Source of the DNA: Pristionchus mayeri
Lineage: Eukaryota > Nematoda > Chromadorea > Rhabditida > Neodiplogasteridae
Length of the DNA: 64,000 bases
Direction: 5' to 3'
Assembly (NCBI GenBank): GCA_036245805.1
Contig: BTRK01000004.1
Coordinates: 27,265,541-27,329,540 of the forward strand
Below are positions 1 to 23,226 of this stretch, in pieces (positions within the stretch are counted from its first letter, which is position 1; each line of letters opens with the position of its first letter). The position numbers and the translations under genes were made by a program. The notes under the pieces are model-generated. The model searched no databases. It was not told the DNA's origin and saw nothing but the letters and a program-made list of their open reading frames with translations.

Positions 1-540
1 ATCAAAGTGTAGCTATAAACTGACTAGACTTAATCGGAGTTCACAGTGGATCGTCTTAAAAATAGACATATTTGCAAAAAAATACCTTTCCTCTTCTGTG
101 ATTCAGGAGACCCCTTTGAAGCACGAATTTTTTCACCAAAAGTTGGGTCCTAGGGTATCTTTTCACGAGGAATCTAATAATGGTGATTAAAATGACACAC
201 ATTGAAACACTTTTTCATGGCTGAAATTTTTATTATTCCAATTACTCTAACTTTTTCCACAGATGAGCTAGCTTTTCACTTCCAACGGTAAAAATGCTTA
301 TCTCGTCGAGATCTTTCAGAATTACTATACATTTATGAAGTTTGTATGAGCCGTTCAAAAAATACAAAAACCGACCACCCAGGTTCAGCGCGACACACGA
401 TATGAGGGGTAAGAAATACGGCTTCCTAAGGTCGATTTTCGAACTTTACGTGAAAAGTTACCCCTAGGGGCATCTTAAAATTAGAACTTTATTTTTCGCT
501 GTACGGCCTCTGGTCAGTTCTCTCAGATAGTCACTCTTAT
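1..540. other. intergenic start of window
   Basis: AT-rich sequence with no convincing coding exon on either strand. It lies downstream of the minus-strand gene that follows. I see no RNA gene or repeat here. Confidence 0.5.
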
Positions 541-544
541 AGAA

Positions 545-3500
545 GTATTAGATGATGGTTCTCGGTCCTTACCTGCATGTGTCGTCCGACGACGACCACT
601 CGGAGAGATTTCCTCTTCCTCTCCTCGATACAGTACACTCCTCTCGCATCATTCACTCCACACTTCTGCTGAGATACGAGGGATAACTGAAAGAGCAGAA
701 TGGGAATCCATTGGTAGGAGTGGACAGACCTTCTTTTGGTAGTAGACAATGAGAGAGACTGTCTTGTTGGTGGAGACACTGCAGAGGAGGCAGAAGGTGC
801 CAAATGGCTGCGATCCCTTCCATATCATTCCTTGCGAGGCAGATATCGCTGCAATCCTCGCTAGTCTCAATTCTTCATTCGTCAAATGGACATAACATTT
901 GCTCCGCATATTTCGGTCCCCTCATTTGGTTATAATCGTATAACATTAGTCAATAGTGCGATAAATTGTACCTGAAATTTCCGAATCGCCAATCCGTAAG
1001 TTACAAATGACCTTGTCCACAAGATCGCGCACCAAGATTATGCCATTCTTCGTTCCGATTACCGTTCTCTTCAGTGATTTTTTCTTCATTTCGTCTGAAA
1101 CAAAAAATGTTAAATAATTAATATAAATCAATTCGCTGACCGCTGAAGATGGTGCATACAGTGGCGACTCCTGCGAGTTCATCCTTTCCACTCGACTTGA
1201 CATCCCAGTAGAATCCCTTCTTCTCTGCTGCTTTCTGCAGGATACACGCTACATACACTACTTTTAGATCTCACGAGATTCAAGTTTAGGAAAAAAGAGA
1301 ACCTCAGCGAATGCCATTATATCCAGATCTTGCGTGTTATGGGAATTTTCCGTATCACATGCTACATATTGGTAGACACCATCTTTAATAAAAATATTTC
1401 TCAGCAATACTGTCGTATGTCTACCTTCGCCGATCCATTCCAGCTCCATTCCCAGATGGAAGGAGTTATAGGTGAGTAGGATGGATCCACGAGAACCCTC
1501 AATGGCACAGTTCAAATAGATATGGTGAATATTATAGGAGGGAAAGATCAGAAAACGCCAATAGAGATCACTGCGGTAATCACTTCACCATTTCAGAATA
1601 CAATGGTAGTAAATCATAGTACGTTTCGATCTACGGGAAAAAAACGTATATAAAAATAAGATAAAACTATAAAAAAACTTTTTGCGATTCAGACTAGAAA
1701 AAAAGCAATCAAAAATGAGAGAGGGGTAACATGAGTAACTTAACGATAAACAACTTACAATTCTAGACACTTGATTGAGATCCGTGAACTGGCACAGTCG
1801 CACCGATCTCTTATATCGACCAGAAGGAGATAATTCCAGTGCCAGCAACCTCGAAAGAGATACTAATCAATATAATTGAAGAACACTTACAGTAAATGTT
1901 TCTCCTTCGTGAGAACTGCCATTCGGAGAGTGTTGCTATTCACTCGCGAACGAGACTTAGCTTTAATAGTTGATGCTCCGAAGGAAATAGGAGGAAGAGA
2001 CACTGCCTCAATCTGTAGACAATGATGAGGACGTTGAGCGATTCCCCTCATCCATCCCTCCCCTCACCTCTTGAATTCCCCATCTGGAGACATTGACCTC
2101 GTCCATTCTCTTGTCGAATGAATCCAGATCGTCGTCAGTGGGCACCGTGAGAAGGAAGACTGCGAATTGACTGGAGAGAGCGAGAACAAGACGAGGAGAC
2201 GAACTAGTATCTACAAAAACTATTCAATCGCACATCTTAGAGGGGGCGGCATTAAACGGGATGGGATACTCACACAGATCGGAAGGGAAGATGGTGATGG
2301 ATCCACTCTTGAAGATTCCTCTTTTCATTGTCTTCACTTTTGTACGTTCAATAGACCCTATAAGAAAGATAAATTAAAGGAATATAAAAGAAGAACTAAC
2401 TGGATCCTGAAAAGAGGAAGAGGCGAATCTCGTCGGCCATCACAAGGAGAGCAGTGTGAGGTTCAGTGAAGAGGTGATATGAACACGAGTAGACTCGGAT
2501 CTGCAAGAGGCCTCTATCCCCCCTCTCTTTCACTCCAATATTGAACAAAAATGAACCCACTTCTTTGCCATCCTTCGAATTGACGAGTCCTCTCTGAGAG
2601 AAATTCCTATAAGTGGGGGTACCTGAAATAAAAAAAAATGGATCTGGAAACGAGGGAAACTAACTATGTCTGAATAGGGGAATTGAGATGCTACCAAGAC
2701 AACCTGAACGCGTACTGTAGAAAACCTGGATTGAGAGATGAGTAGCATGAAGTATAGACAGGAATGGTTGCTTACGTCTGATCCGTGAGCATACAGGGAA
2801 AGAATAGCATCTGATTCGAGGTTGAGCTTCGTGATCTCGATTGCCTGACCATGCAAATGGAGTTGGGAATGAGAGACATCGTAGAAGGCGATGTACTGAA
2901 AGAGAGAGATTAGTGAGAATGAGTGGGAGATTCTCACTCCATCCTCGAATCCAATGATCACAATAATGCTTTGATCATGACGGGAGGAATGACGAATTTG
3001 ATTGCCATTGATATCCATCTGAAATACGGTAATGCATGGCCCAATCGAAAAGATTACCGCGAGAGTAGCCACTATGATGCACATCGGTTTCGCTCTATGA
3101 ATCTCCATTCTCGCACCGATATTTGCTTCATCGATCACATTTAATGTGCTGAAAAAACGAATCCTCGAAAGGTTTAATCCGTAATAATGAAAGAGCTCGT
3201 CAGTTTACATAACTTTTCCTTAACAAGAAATGGACTAACTTATGAGCGGAGTTATCATCCACTATAATCATGTCGGCCGCGCCAAGGCTAGTGGCACTGA
3301 AGATGAATTGACCATCCATTGAGGTCGAAACTATCGTAGCTGTTGCAGGCTGCATTATTAAAATGTTGTGATAAACAGGGGAAAATGAAAAAAATGTCAA
3401 TCGAGAAATAAGGCAACGAAGGTGCGACTAACCGCTTCGAAGCCGATTCTCTGATACTTAGCCAGCTGTCCGGATCGTGGAAACGAAAGACTTGTATCTG

Positions 3501-4500
3501 TGTAGTGTCCAAAGAAGGATGAGGGACTGAGATCCATCAGATATTGCCTCAATATTAAAGATTGTGAAATCTGAATACAACTGTCAAAATCACAATCGAC
3601 CATCAAAGATCTTAGATTCGATAGTAGCGGAATCGATAGAGAAATCCTGTTTGAAATGAACGACATGGCGCGAGAGATGTCGATTCTGGTGCAGAATGAA
3701 TAATGAGAAAATCTGAAAACATGAGTATGTGATATACTGCATAATATAATCTCACCAGATTCTCAGCAGAATTAACGTTGAAAATATCGAAGACTTTGAC
3801 GATCTCCGACTGTATCTCATGAATTCGATTGTGATTGATCCACATGAAACCACCCTGAATGAAGTTCCAATTAGAAAATAGTTCATACTATGAACTAACC
3901 ACATTCTCGTCCGCATGAATTACTGAAAGAAACTTGTTTCCGACAACACAGTAATGACCTGCAGAAATATAATAACTATAATAATAAGCAATTGCTTTAA
4001 AAAGATAAATAAGTGATTATCATATAATAATGCAATCATTAACGGCTCTCTCTCTCTTTAGACATATTTTTTTTGGTCGTTCCCAATGGCCATCATGGCT
4101 CGATATCAAGTCATTGGGGACTCACAAAATCCACAGCAAACATTATTAGAAAATGAAACCTGTTGTGCCAATCGCTTTAATGTACTCCACATTGACATTC
4201 TGCCGGTCGAAGACGTGAATGGTAGATATCGGAGGGGTTGAAGGATCAGATTCGAGTGCAAAGACTTGAACGATCGGGCCCGCACCTTTGAACAGAATTT
4301 ATGGTATCTGTATCAAGTGAATCGCTTTTTTTTTAAAATTTACCGGAAATTATGAGCTCCCTCGCCTTATCAACGACCACTGCATGTCGTGGGAGGATCA
4401 GGCAATCATGATTCATCCTCACGGATCCGAAAACAAATAATAAATCCCCCCAAATGGGAAGCTAAATTCCAACAGTACGCTTTCACCGACTAATACGGAA
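545..4500 (-). CDS. unassigned multi-exon protein, possibly beta-propeller
   Basis: At least ten exon-like frames join across short GT-AG introns on the minus strand. The best are near 4440-4170 (contains LILPRHAVVVDKARELI and GPIVQVFALE), 3950-3880 (GNKFLSVIHADENV), 3700-3430, 3350-3240, 3140-2935, 2625-2395, 2345-2265, 2205-2060, 2010-1890, 1850-1760, 1540-1310, 1240-1155 and 1100-970 (GTKNGIILVRDLV). The pieces are rich in alternating hydrophobic beta-strand patterns such as IVQVFAL, LVLALSSQFAVFLL and GIILVRDLV, which suggests a propeller-like fold. I compared it mentally with WDR6, RAB3GAP2, BBS and Vps proteins and could not assign it. The first exon and the exact C-terminus (somewhere in 545-900) are uncertain. 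No membrane segment or enzyme motif is evident. Confidence 0.45.
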
Positions 4501-4882
4501 CAATTCGATAAATAGATACGACATGTGCGAAGCGTGAAGATGCTCATTAGAGGGGAAAACGAAACAAAGGATAGTTAGCAGAAGCCAGAGGAAAGGTAGG
4601 CGCGGTTCCTTGAAAATAGAGCGAGTTAAGGCTAAAATCGCGATAACTGATAATAAAAACAACAAGAATAAAAATAAAATGGACAACGAAATTTTGAAAT
4701 TTTACTCAATAATCTTATTGTACAGTAATAAAGTAAGCTTTCGTCATAAGAGCACGCATAATTCACTTTTATCCTGATTTACCACAATTATTATTTTAAA
4801 TGGTGTTTTTGAATGTGCAGACTTAAAAAAGGCATCACAATATCATCACAATCAGTGTTTATCGAACGAGACGATTTATCTA

Positions 4883-6639
4883 TCACGAAGTTGTTCTTTC
4901 ACGTAGAAGAGATGTGTTCACTGAAACCAATGCAATCAGTTTTCGAATTTCAACGAGACAAATGACCTTCGGGTTGTAAGCCTGCGGATTGGCTGCTTTC
5001 ATGTCAGCTGTGAACTTGAGGAAAACCTTAATTGAGTGAGAGAATACTCCACTACCGTACTCACTCCTCCACTACCGTACTCACATCTTCATTGGATAGA
5101 TTGGGATCCAGCTTCTCCTTGTCCACTTTTGTCCACAATCGGAGGGCACACTGAGCAATGTACACGTATTGCATATTCGTCTGAATCGCGTGTCCTCGTT
5201 GGTCTGAAGTCGATAGATACAGTATTTCCTTTCATGTACAGTATCCCTCACTCCTCATTTCTCTCAGCGTTTTCTTCATGTCCACTCTCTCGCCCTTCAT
5301 GATCGTCTGCAGTACCCATTCGACTGCTACCAGAGTACCTGTGCGTCCTGAAGGGATATTCAGAGATACGGTACTCCATCGACCTACCGTATCCACTCCT
5401 GCCGAGCAGTGCACGATAGCTGTGAAGGTGCTGCCTCGAATGGCAGAAAGGGCGCGGAGAGCAGCATTCGTCGTCACAGGAACACCGTGGTCCGGCCTGG
5501 AATAGTAGGAATACTGTATCCAGAGAATATTGATTGATACCATTCCCTCCACTGGTAGTGGAAGATGACGCGAGAGTTCGTTCCAGGAGCCTCCATCAAT
5601 AGATGAGACATGATGAATTGAGGATCGATCGAATTACATTCGAGCAACTTCACTTTGATCTCTGCAAGTGCACTTTCATCTACAGTACCCTCGATGCTAC
5701 CGTACCTCCATAAGTCTTCTCTTCGAATACATTCTCAGGGATGTACTTCTCGCATTTCTTCTTCCCCAATTCGACGAGATCGCACAGCATGATGACATAT
5801 CCCACGTTCTCTTGGGCGATCATCTTCCAGAAGTCTTCGATTGTACTCTCGAGCGGAGCCTCCAATTGTACCGTAACCTCACCCATTACAGTAATCCCCA
5901 CTTGAGTGCAGATGAAGTCGTTGATGAAGGGATCTCCCTTCACATTATTCGCGTGGATGTAGTTGTTCTCTCCTTCCAGAATCACTCGCGTCGGATCGAT
6001 ACAGTAGATGTCTACAGAAGGATTACTCAGTCGATATTGAACAAGTACAGTACCTCTATATCGATTCTTCGTTGGGTTTGCCAGGTGGTTCACGTTCTTC
6101 ATCGGGTCAATATTGTACCTAAATACGATCGATATCTTGCGACTACAGTATCCTCACTTCTTGATGCTCTCGTATTCCTCGAGTAGGCCGTTGACTCCCT
6201 TTTCGATCACTTCCTGGAAGGAAAGTAGAGAGAGAGAGGGGAGGGGTGGGGGGGGGGGAGATCTCACCTTCACGTATTGTCGCAAATCGTTGAGTTGCAC
6301 TGCCGAGGGAAGGTCTGGATTTCGAAGTGCGTATTCTGACCTTCTCCCCGATTCTGCTTCCTTGGGAGATTTCCCTGCTTCCTCTCTCTTCCGTTCTCTG
6401 AGTACTGTAGTTTAGAATATGATACAGTATCTTCATAACTTCTTTGTGGATGTCTTGTTCGATGTTTTGGGCATTGACTTTGACCTCTTCTGTCTGGCGG
6501 CACTCCTTGAACTGACGACATCTCCCATCACCGAATCTGTCTCTCAAGAGGAAAACCAATCGATAATCACTCTAGTTACCGTACTTTTCGTGTTCACACT
6601 CGATCGTTTCTTCGTTTTCTTCAAACTTCGGTCAGTCAT
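4883..6639 (-). CDS. protein tyrosine phosphatase, single classical PTP domain
   Basis: Removes phosphate from phosphotyrosine; the protein looks cytosolic, as no signal peptide or membrane segment is seen. The start at 6639 opens a Lys/Arg-rich N-terminus, common in the expanded nematode PTP families. The PTP signatures follow in order: NRYR (about 6060), DIYCIDPTRVIL and YIHANNVKG (6010-5930), FICTQ, STIEDFWKMI with VIMLCDLVELGKKKCEKY (5850-5740), WPDHGVP formed across an intron (about 5535/5500), the catalytic HCSAG (about 5415), GRTGTLVAVEWV (about 5340) and the Q-loop QRGHAIQTNMQYVY (about 5195-5150). A C-terminal tail runs to the TGA at 4883. The conserved WPD Asp, catalytic Cys and Arg, and Q-loop Gln are all encoded. 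The intron that should interrupt the P-loop is abnormal (see findings). Introns are 40-60 nt and carry many TACNGTA motifs. Confidence 0.88.
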
Positions 6640-7055
6640 CTTGATGGAGGGAGAGAGGAGGAGGGGCGAACCGCCTCCTATCCAGTAGAAGAGAACGAAT
6701 GAATGGAGAGTGGAGGAGGAGGAGGGAGGGGGGGGGGGGAGAAAAAACTACTTGATTAAATTAGCATATTAATCATCAGGGAGCATAGTAATCTTGATTC
6801 AATTAGCATAGTAATCGAACGGAGTGTCTGAGGATACGGGAGAGAAAGTCATGTCCCCGAGAAAACGAGAAAATAGTATCACAGGAAATACGAATGCTCT
6901 ACCGAAAAAAGAGAAGAGTTTGTCTCGATACTCGGAGGAGGTAATTTAACATTACATAGGTCTTACAAATACTGGGTCAAATTGTATGCTTACATGGAAC
7001 CATTCAAAGTAAGAAGAAACATCTTGTTTATTCGGAAAAAGTTCATTTTCGTTGT

Positions 7056-18136
<11,081 letters not shown>

Positions 18137-18139
18137 TCC

Positions 18140-18790
18140 CTTATCAGTTCAGAAGCATCTGAAGAGAGAGAAGAATGGTCACTCATTGGATGAACGAGAT
18201 GAAGAAGAGGAAATAGAGGAATGGAGAGGAGAAAGAGGATCATACATGGAATAGAAGGATGGTCGAGTACGATATCAGTAGATGGAGTGAGGAAGAGAAG
18301 AGTGGGAGGTGATCAGTGATGGGAAGGAGAGTGGGTTGATCTAGTCAATCGGATCAGGTTCAGATCATTCTGGAAGGGAGTGGTCGAGAGGAGGAAGGGT
18401 ACGTACAGGAGTCGGAAGGAGTTGAAAGGAAGAGCGACTGGTTATCAGTTGAATGTGAATCACGACCAAGTCTTTCGTTTATTCCGACAGGCAAAGAAAA
18501 GAGAAAGCAGAGGAACGAAGATGAAAGAAGGAACCCGATGTCTGAATTATTAGGACTGACTAGGAAGGGAGGGAGTATACAAGTGACGGAGAAGGGTGGG
18601 GAAGGAAAAGAGTGATGAGATCTTAATCGCCTTATAATAGAGGAGATTGAGTGATATGAATGACGAAGGAGATGAGATTCACAATCATTGGTTGTGTCAA
18701 TAGGCGGATTCCTGGGGGAGAATCTCAATCGATGGAAGGGAGCTCATTAAAGGGAGGAGCTGATAGGGAGCTGAGATTGCTTCCCTCCTC
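18140..18790. other. spacer between saposin and GPCR genes
   Basis: Purine-rich sequence between the 3' end of the saposin gene and the 5' end of the GPCR gene, both on the minus strand. It should hold the GPCR promoter. I see no recognisable exon, RNA gene or repeat. Confidence 0.4.
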
Positions 18791-18794
18791 TTCT

Positions 18795-20290
18795 TCACTC
18801 GCAGTTGTACAACTCCCCGCACCAGAGAGCTTCGACCACCTGCAAGAGAAGGAGGACTAGGCATTCACAACTCATTCCTTCCGCAGACTCAGAGATGATC
18901 ACGAACTCCTTTCTCAAATATCTTCTACTCACTTGTTCGTCTACGAATTTGTTGAGTTTGGCGATTTTATCTTCAGCCATTCGATGGCAAGTCTCTGCGA
19001 ATCGAATCCGAGGCCATTTTGCACATGCCGTTGAGGCGAAGGATTCGATATCAGCCTGCAAGGAATGCATAGTTGCAGCCTTTTTTTCAGTTTCCTGTTT
19101 CTCTGATCTTCCTACAGTGCATTCCGATAAGGGATGAGGGGAGGGGAGAGAAGGAGAGGGGGAGGAGAAGGGGAGGGGGAGGGGGGACTGATACCTTGGC
19201 CGTCTCTGCATATTTCTTCGCATTGTCGAGCATTCGGTCACAGAACATGCAGTTCAGTCGCTTCTCGTCCTGAAATCATCGGAATAACTTGTTGCTATGA
19301 ATTAAAACATATCACTGAATCATGCATACTTCTGAGATCTTCTAATTAGATGCATCAATGCTGACCTTATTCATTTCCTCAACATCATCGATGATTCCTT
19401 TCCTTCTCTTCTTCAATTTCTCTTCAGCCTCCTTCTCTTCCTTCCTCTTCTTCTCTTCTCTTTCCTTCTTCTCCCTTTCTTCCTTCTCACTCTTCTCCTT
19501 CTCTTCTCTCTCCTTCATCTTCTTCTCCTCGTTCTCCCTCGCTTCCTTCTCCTTCAGTTCTCTTTCACTCTTCGTCTCGAAAGTTATCTCCAGATCCTGA
19601 ATAGTTGTTCATCTCTGCTTCATCGCTCTCCTCGTGGTGGATACTACTCTCTGTCTCTCTCGAAAGACGATATAATCTGCTTACCTTATCGCAGATGTTC
19701 AGTGCAACGCATACATTCTTGGCGGAGAAGTCGTAGTTGAGTGAGAAGTAGATCTCTTGCAGGAAAGTGTTCACGAACGACGAGCAGTGCTCCTGAGAAC
19801 AAATCCATTTCAACGTTCATTAGCCTTCTCTTCTCATTTCAATTGTTCCTTGAAAGTTCATCAATGAATCACAACGACAAATGGCTGGAGCTCCAACGGA
19901 GACAGGACAGGGCATCATTCAATCGCACTCCTCACTCACCGACAACTCGACAGGGAGAGCCTTGCACTTCTTCTCGAGGGAAGTCTGCAGTTGATTCTGA
20001 CTCAGTCCCACTCGTTGTCCACTTGCTGACATCAACTGACGACACAGGAAACACGCGACTGCTGCCGCTGATTCGGGATCAGCCCTATAAGGGGAAGAGA
20101 GAGAGAGAGAGAGGGGAAGGGGGGAGAGGCTACCTCATGTAGTTCTGCATCTCATTCGATATGTGTCTGGATGGGGGTGGTACTCCCAATACGACGGGAA
20201 GAGCACCAGCAGAGGGACCATCGGGGAATCCTCCCCCAAGGGTCACGATGAAGAGACATCCGAGAACTGGAATGGATGTTGACCCTCCAA
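18795..20290 (-). CDS. secreted protein with two saposin B domains
   Basis: Predicted secreted or lysosomal lipid-interacting protein of the saposin-like superfamily. A hydrophobic leader-like stretch (CLFIVTLGGG, about 20245) precedes NEMQNYMR. Domain 1 spans exons at 20083-19925 and 19815-19690: ACFLCRQLM ... EKKCKALP, then EHCSSF ... KNVCVALNICD, giving six Cys in the C-x2-C, C, C, C-x5-C pattern. A very charged Lys/Glu linker follows (19600-19360; on the minus strand it reads as repeats of EKEKREEK type). Domain 2 runs 19275-18795: NCMFCDRML ... STACAKWP ... ETCHRMAEDKIAKLNKFVDEQ, then across an intron VVEALWCGELYNCE and the stop at 18795, again six Cys. The initiator Met is not resolved. 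Amoebapore-like or lipid-carrier roles are known for nematode saposins; which applies here is unknown. Confidence 0.72.
19358..19600 (-). other. Lys/Glu-rich linker or coiled coil
   Basis: About 75 residues almost entirely K, E and R between the two saposin domains, likely a single charged helix. The opposite-strand frame rich in F, S and L is its shadow. Confidence 0.6.
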
Positions 20291-20359
20291 CTCATCCCTT
20301 TTGTTTCACTCCTTGGAATCTAAAGCGTCTCCTCCTCTGTGAAGGAATGGCTATTTGAG

Positions 20360-23220
20360 GAGATGCGTGGTGGGGATTCGTCGAGATTCATTCCCAAGAT
20401 AGGAGAGATCAGATTTCGATACCCGTCGATTGTCTTCTCCCATAGAAAGAGACGAAGAGTCACAGATAGACACGAAAGGGAGACCACACCCTTTCCCCGG
20501 TTCATGATTTAGTCTGTTGACACCTGAGAGGAAAGGGCGATGACCCGAGGGAAGAATAATCAGAGAGGGAGGAATGGGGGAGGGCTAATACTACGGGCAA
20601 AAAGATGAACGAGCTATGTGGAAATGGACTTTGCGTGTGAAGAAAAGAGAGAAGAATGGGCACTGAACCGAAGAGTAAAGAGAGAAGAAGAGAAGAAGAG
20701 AAGAGAGAAGAGGTGGGGAGAGGATAGATGAGCAGGAGGAGGAAGTGATCACCCCTTCGGACGCTTCTCATCATCAGCGACATTCTCCATGGAGGAGTGG
20801 GGATGGAGGCATCTCCGGAATCCCGATTCAAAGAAAGGACTCACTTGTCAATATCCTCTGCATGGCCGATTGTCACTCGTTCGAAGTGAGTCTGAATGAT
20901 AATACCTTCATGATCATAGCAACGTTACAATTTATGATTAAAACGGAAATTGCAAGGCAAAGAAGCGACAAAAGAGAATGATTGAGTAGCCGCGCCCTCG
21001 GGGGTCAAATGAGTGGCTATCCCCTCTCTCACCTTCTGACTCCTCCCTCTCTTTGACTTCGCCTTCTTTTGTGCACTTTACGTGACGAGACAAACAGACT
21101 ACTGAGAAAGGAGAGGAGAGGGATTCCATTCGATGAGATCGAGAGAGAAGGAGAGATTACGTGAAACACTTGAGAATCCCCCGAGATCTACCAATCATAC
21201 CATTCCCCAAAAAGGAACTGTCGTACACAGGAATAATGACTGGAAGATCTCGAGAATGGAAGTAAGAAGTGAAGCAACTTTCCCACCATTTCATGAGAAT
21301 AAGTGAGAGCTCGAAGAGAGCTACGGTTAATTGTACGGTTTGAGGATGGGAGACTAGTCCACTCAGATACATTAGAGGGTGACTGAGAGAACGGCAGACT
21401 GAGGCATTACGAGACTTCGATTTGAATTAGAGATGTCTAGATCAGTCACCAAAGATATTAGAAATTGTTCTAACAAATCCGATTTCTAGAAACATGCTCG
21501 ATATTGAAAATGCGAAGACAATGGATGGAGTCTCTGAGTTGCATCAGTAAATTGGTTGAGACTAATGTGAGATGGATGGGAGAAATCGCGAGAAGTAAGT
21601 GGAAGAAGCACCAAATATGGGAAGAGTGAAAGAAGTGAAGTGGGGGAGGAGAGTGGTCAGTATCCGTGACTAGATAATGAGATCGAGTTATAGAGCCTCT
21701 CTAGACCCCCCAAAGGACGGAGTAGTGTATGAATAGGAAGGGAAGTCACAGTTATGATCATCGAATTGGCCCCATTGAGGAAAGGGAGAAAGAGGAGGGG
21801 ACGGGGTGATTATGGCAGAAGAGCAACCTGTTAGAATCTCGAGCAGGACGAATAGTTGAGAAAGGAAGAAGAAAGAAGAGACGAAGTGACAAACGCTGTT
21901 CGTAAGGTAAAGAATGGAGAGGTTAACTGAATGGGGGGGGGGGGAAACAGGGGGAATTTCTTCCGATCAGAAGGGATCAAATGAGATTACTCCAAATTTG
22001 AACGGTGCGATAGAGAGATTAAATGAAGGAGGGAGAGGGGAGAGAAGCAGAGAGAAAGAGCCAAAGATGGAAGCTGAATGGCATGAACAGAGGGAGAATC
22101 GACAGATGGCTGGAGGGGGTATCCACTCCCTTCTTCCCCCGTGTAATTACATATGCTTGTATTCAAGTGTGAAACTACCCGAGAATATACTGAACCAAGG
22201 TCGAAAGTGGTCGAAACTCAAGAGCGATGTGCCGAAAAATGAGTGAATGGGACAAAAAGAATGGGGATTGAATAGAGGGAGAAAGGGAACACATGATAGG
22301 GAGTTCACGATTGAACAGAAACTAACTACTACTCATTACCATCTCAATGGAGATCAACTGCACTATGCGAGAATCGAGGAATTGGAGAACGGAATGGGAT
22401 TACCCCCCCCCTCCCCCCCTCCCCTCTCACCATGACCTACACTCATCATCCGTGCTAATAACTATATATCGAGAAAGCGAGGAAACCAACACGATGTTCA
22501 TTGATTGGAGGGACTATTGATCACTAGACTCTCTTTATCTTGTCTCTCAGATGCACTCGAATACAGAAGAAGGTGGATTTGATGAGGGAAGCGATCGTAT
22601 TGTTTCATCTTCCTTCGATTGACTCAAGGGATATTCAAATAAGCGCCTTTGCCTCACTTGAGACGGTAATGAATAGGGGCAAACAGGGTGATGAGCATGG
22701 AAGAGAAAGAGAAGAAGATGGTAATGGAGTGACCCTAGAGGACATCAATGATCAACGACGAAGGGACGGGCTTCTATTGTGGGAGAGGCTTTATTTGGAA
22801 GGGAGGGAACAGGTTCAGTGGTTAGTCTGGACAGTTGAGATGCGGAGGACGGAAGATTCCCGTTGAGAATCCTTCTTGAAGCGGCAAGAGGAGAAGATTC
22901 GAAGGAGGACTCTGATAGGAGAAGATCATCAGCCCCTAACTTCCTTTGTTTCTGCCCCTTTCCTTCTGTTTTCATGATCTACCTGAGTAAAAAAACCAAC
23001 ATTGAAGTAATGTCGAAAATTTGTTCCCACATTTTTTTAAATTTCAGATTTTAAAATTTGGGGAAAATAATTGAAACACTAAACCATTAACTTGAAAAAG
23101 ACCAATTTTTAATCATCTACTTCTACAAGAGGGCCAACAATCTCGCTAATTGTCATTTATTAATTCCATGTTTCTTAGGATACTTTAGAGTGCCAGATTA
23201 AACTACCATTCCTTCGTCTA
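20360..23220. other. long purine-rich intergenic region
   Basis: Almost 3 kb with strong GA bias and poly-G runs (for example 21934-21945). No open frame shows splice-compatible homology to a family I know. The 100-110 codon frames here look like chance products of low stop frequency in purine-rich DNA. Confidence 0.45.
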
Positions 23221-23226
23221 AATGAC

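Noticed and set aside
19358..19600. Plus-strand hydrophobic F/S/L-rich protein
   Set aside because: Antisense of the Lys/Glu-rich saposin linker.
21914..22866. Plus-strand frames of about 110 codons
   Set aside because: Purine-rich, low-complexity composition with no recognisable motif; likely chance.
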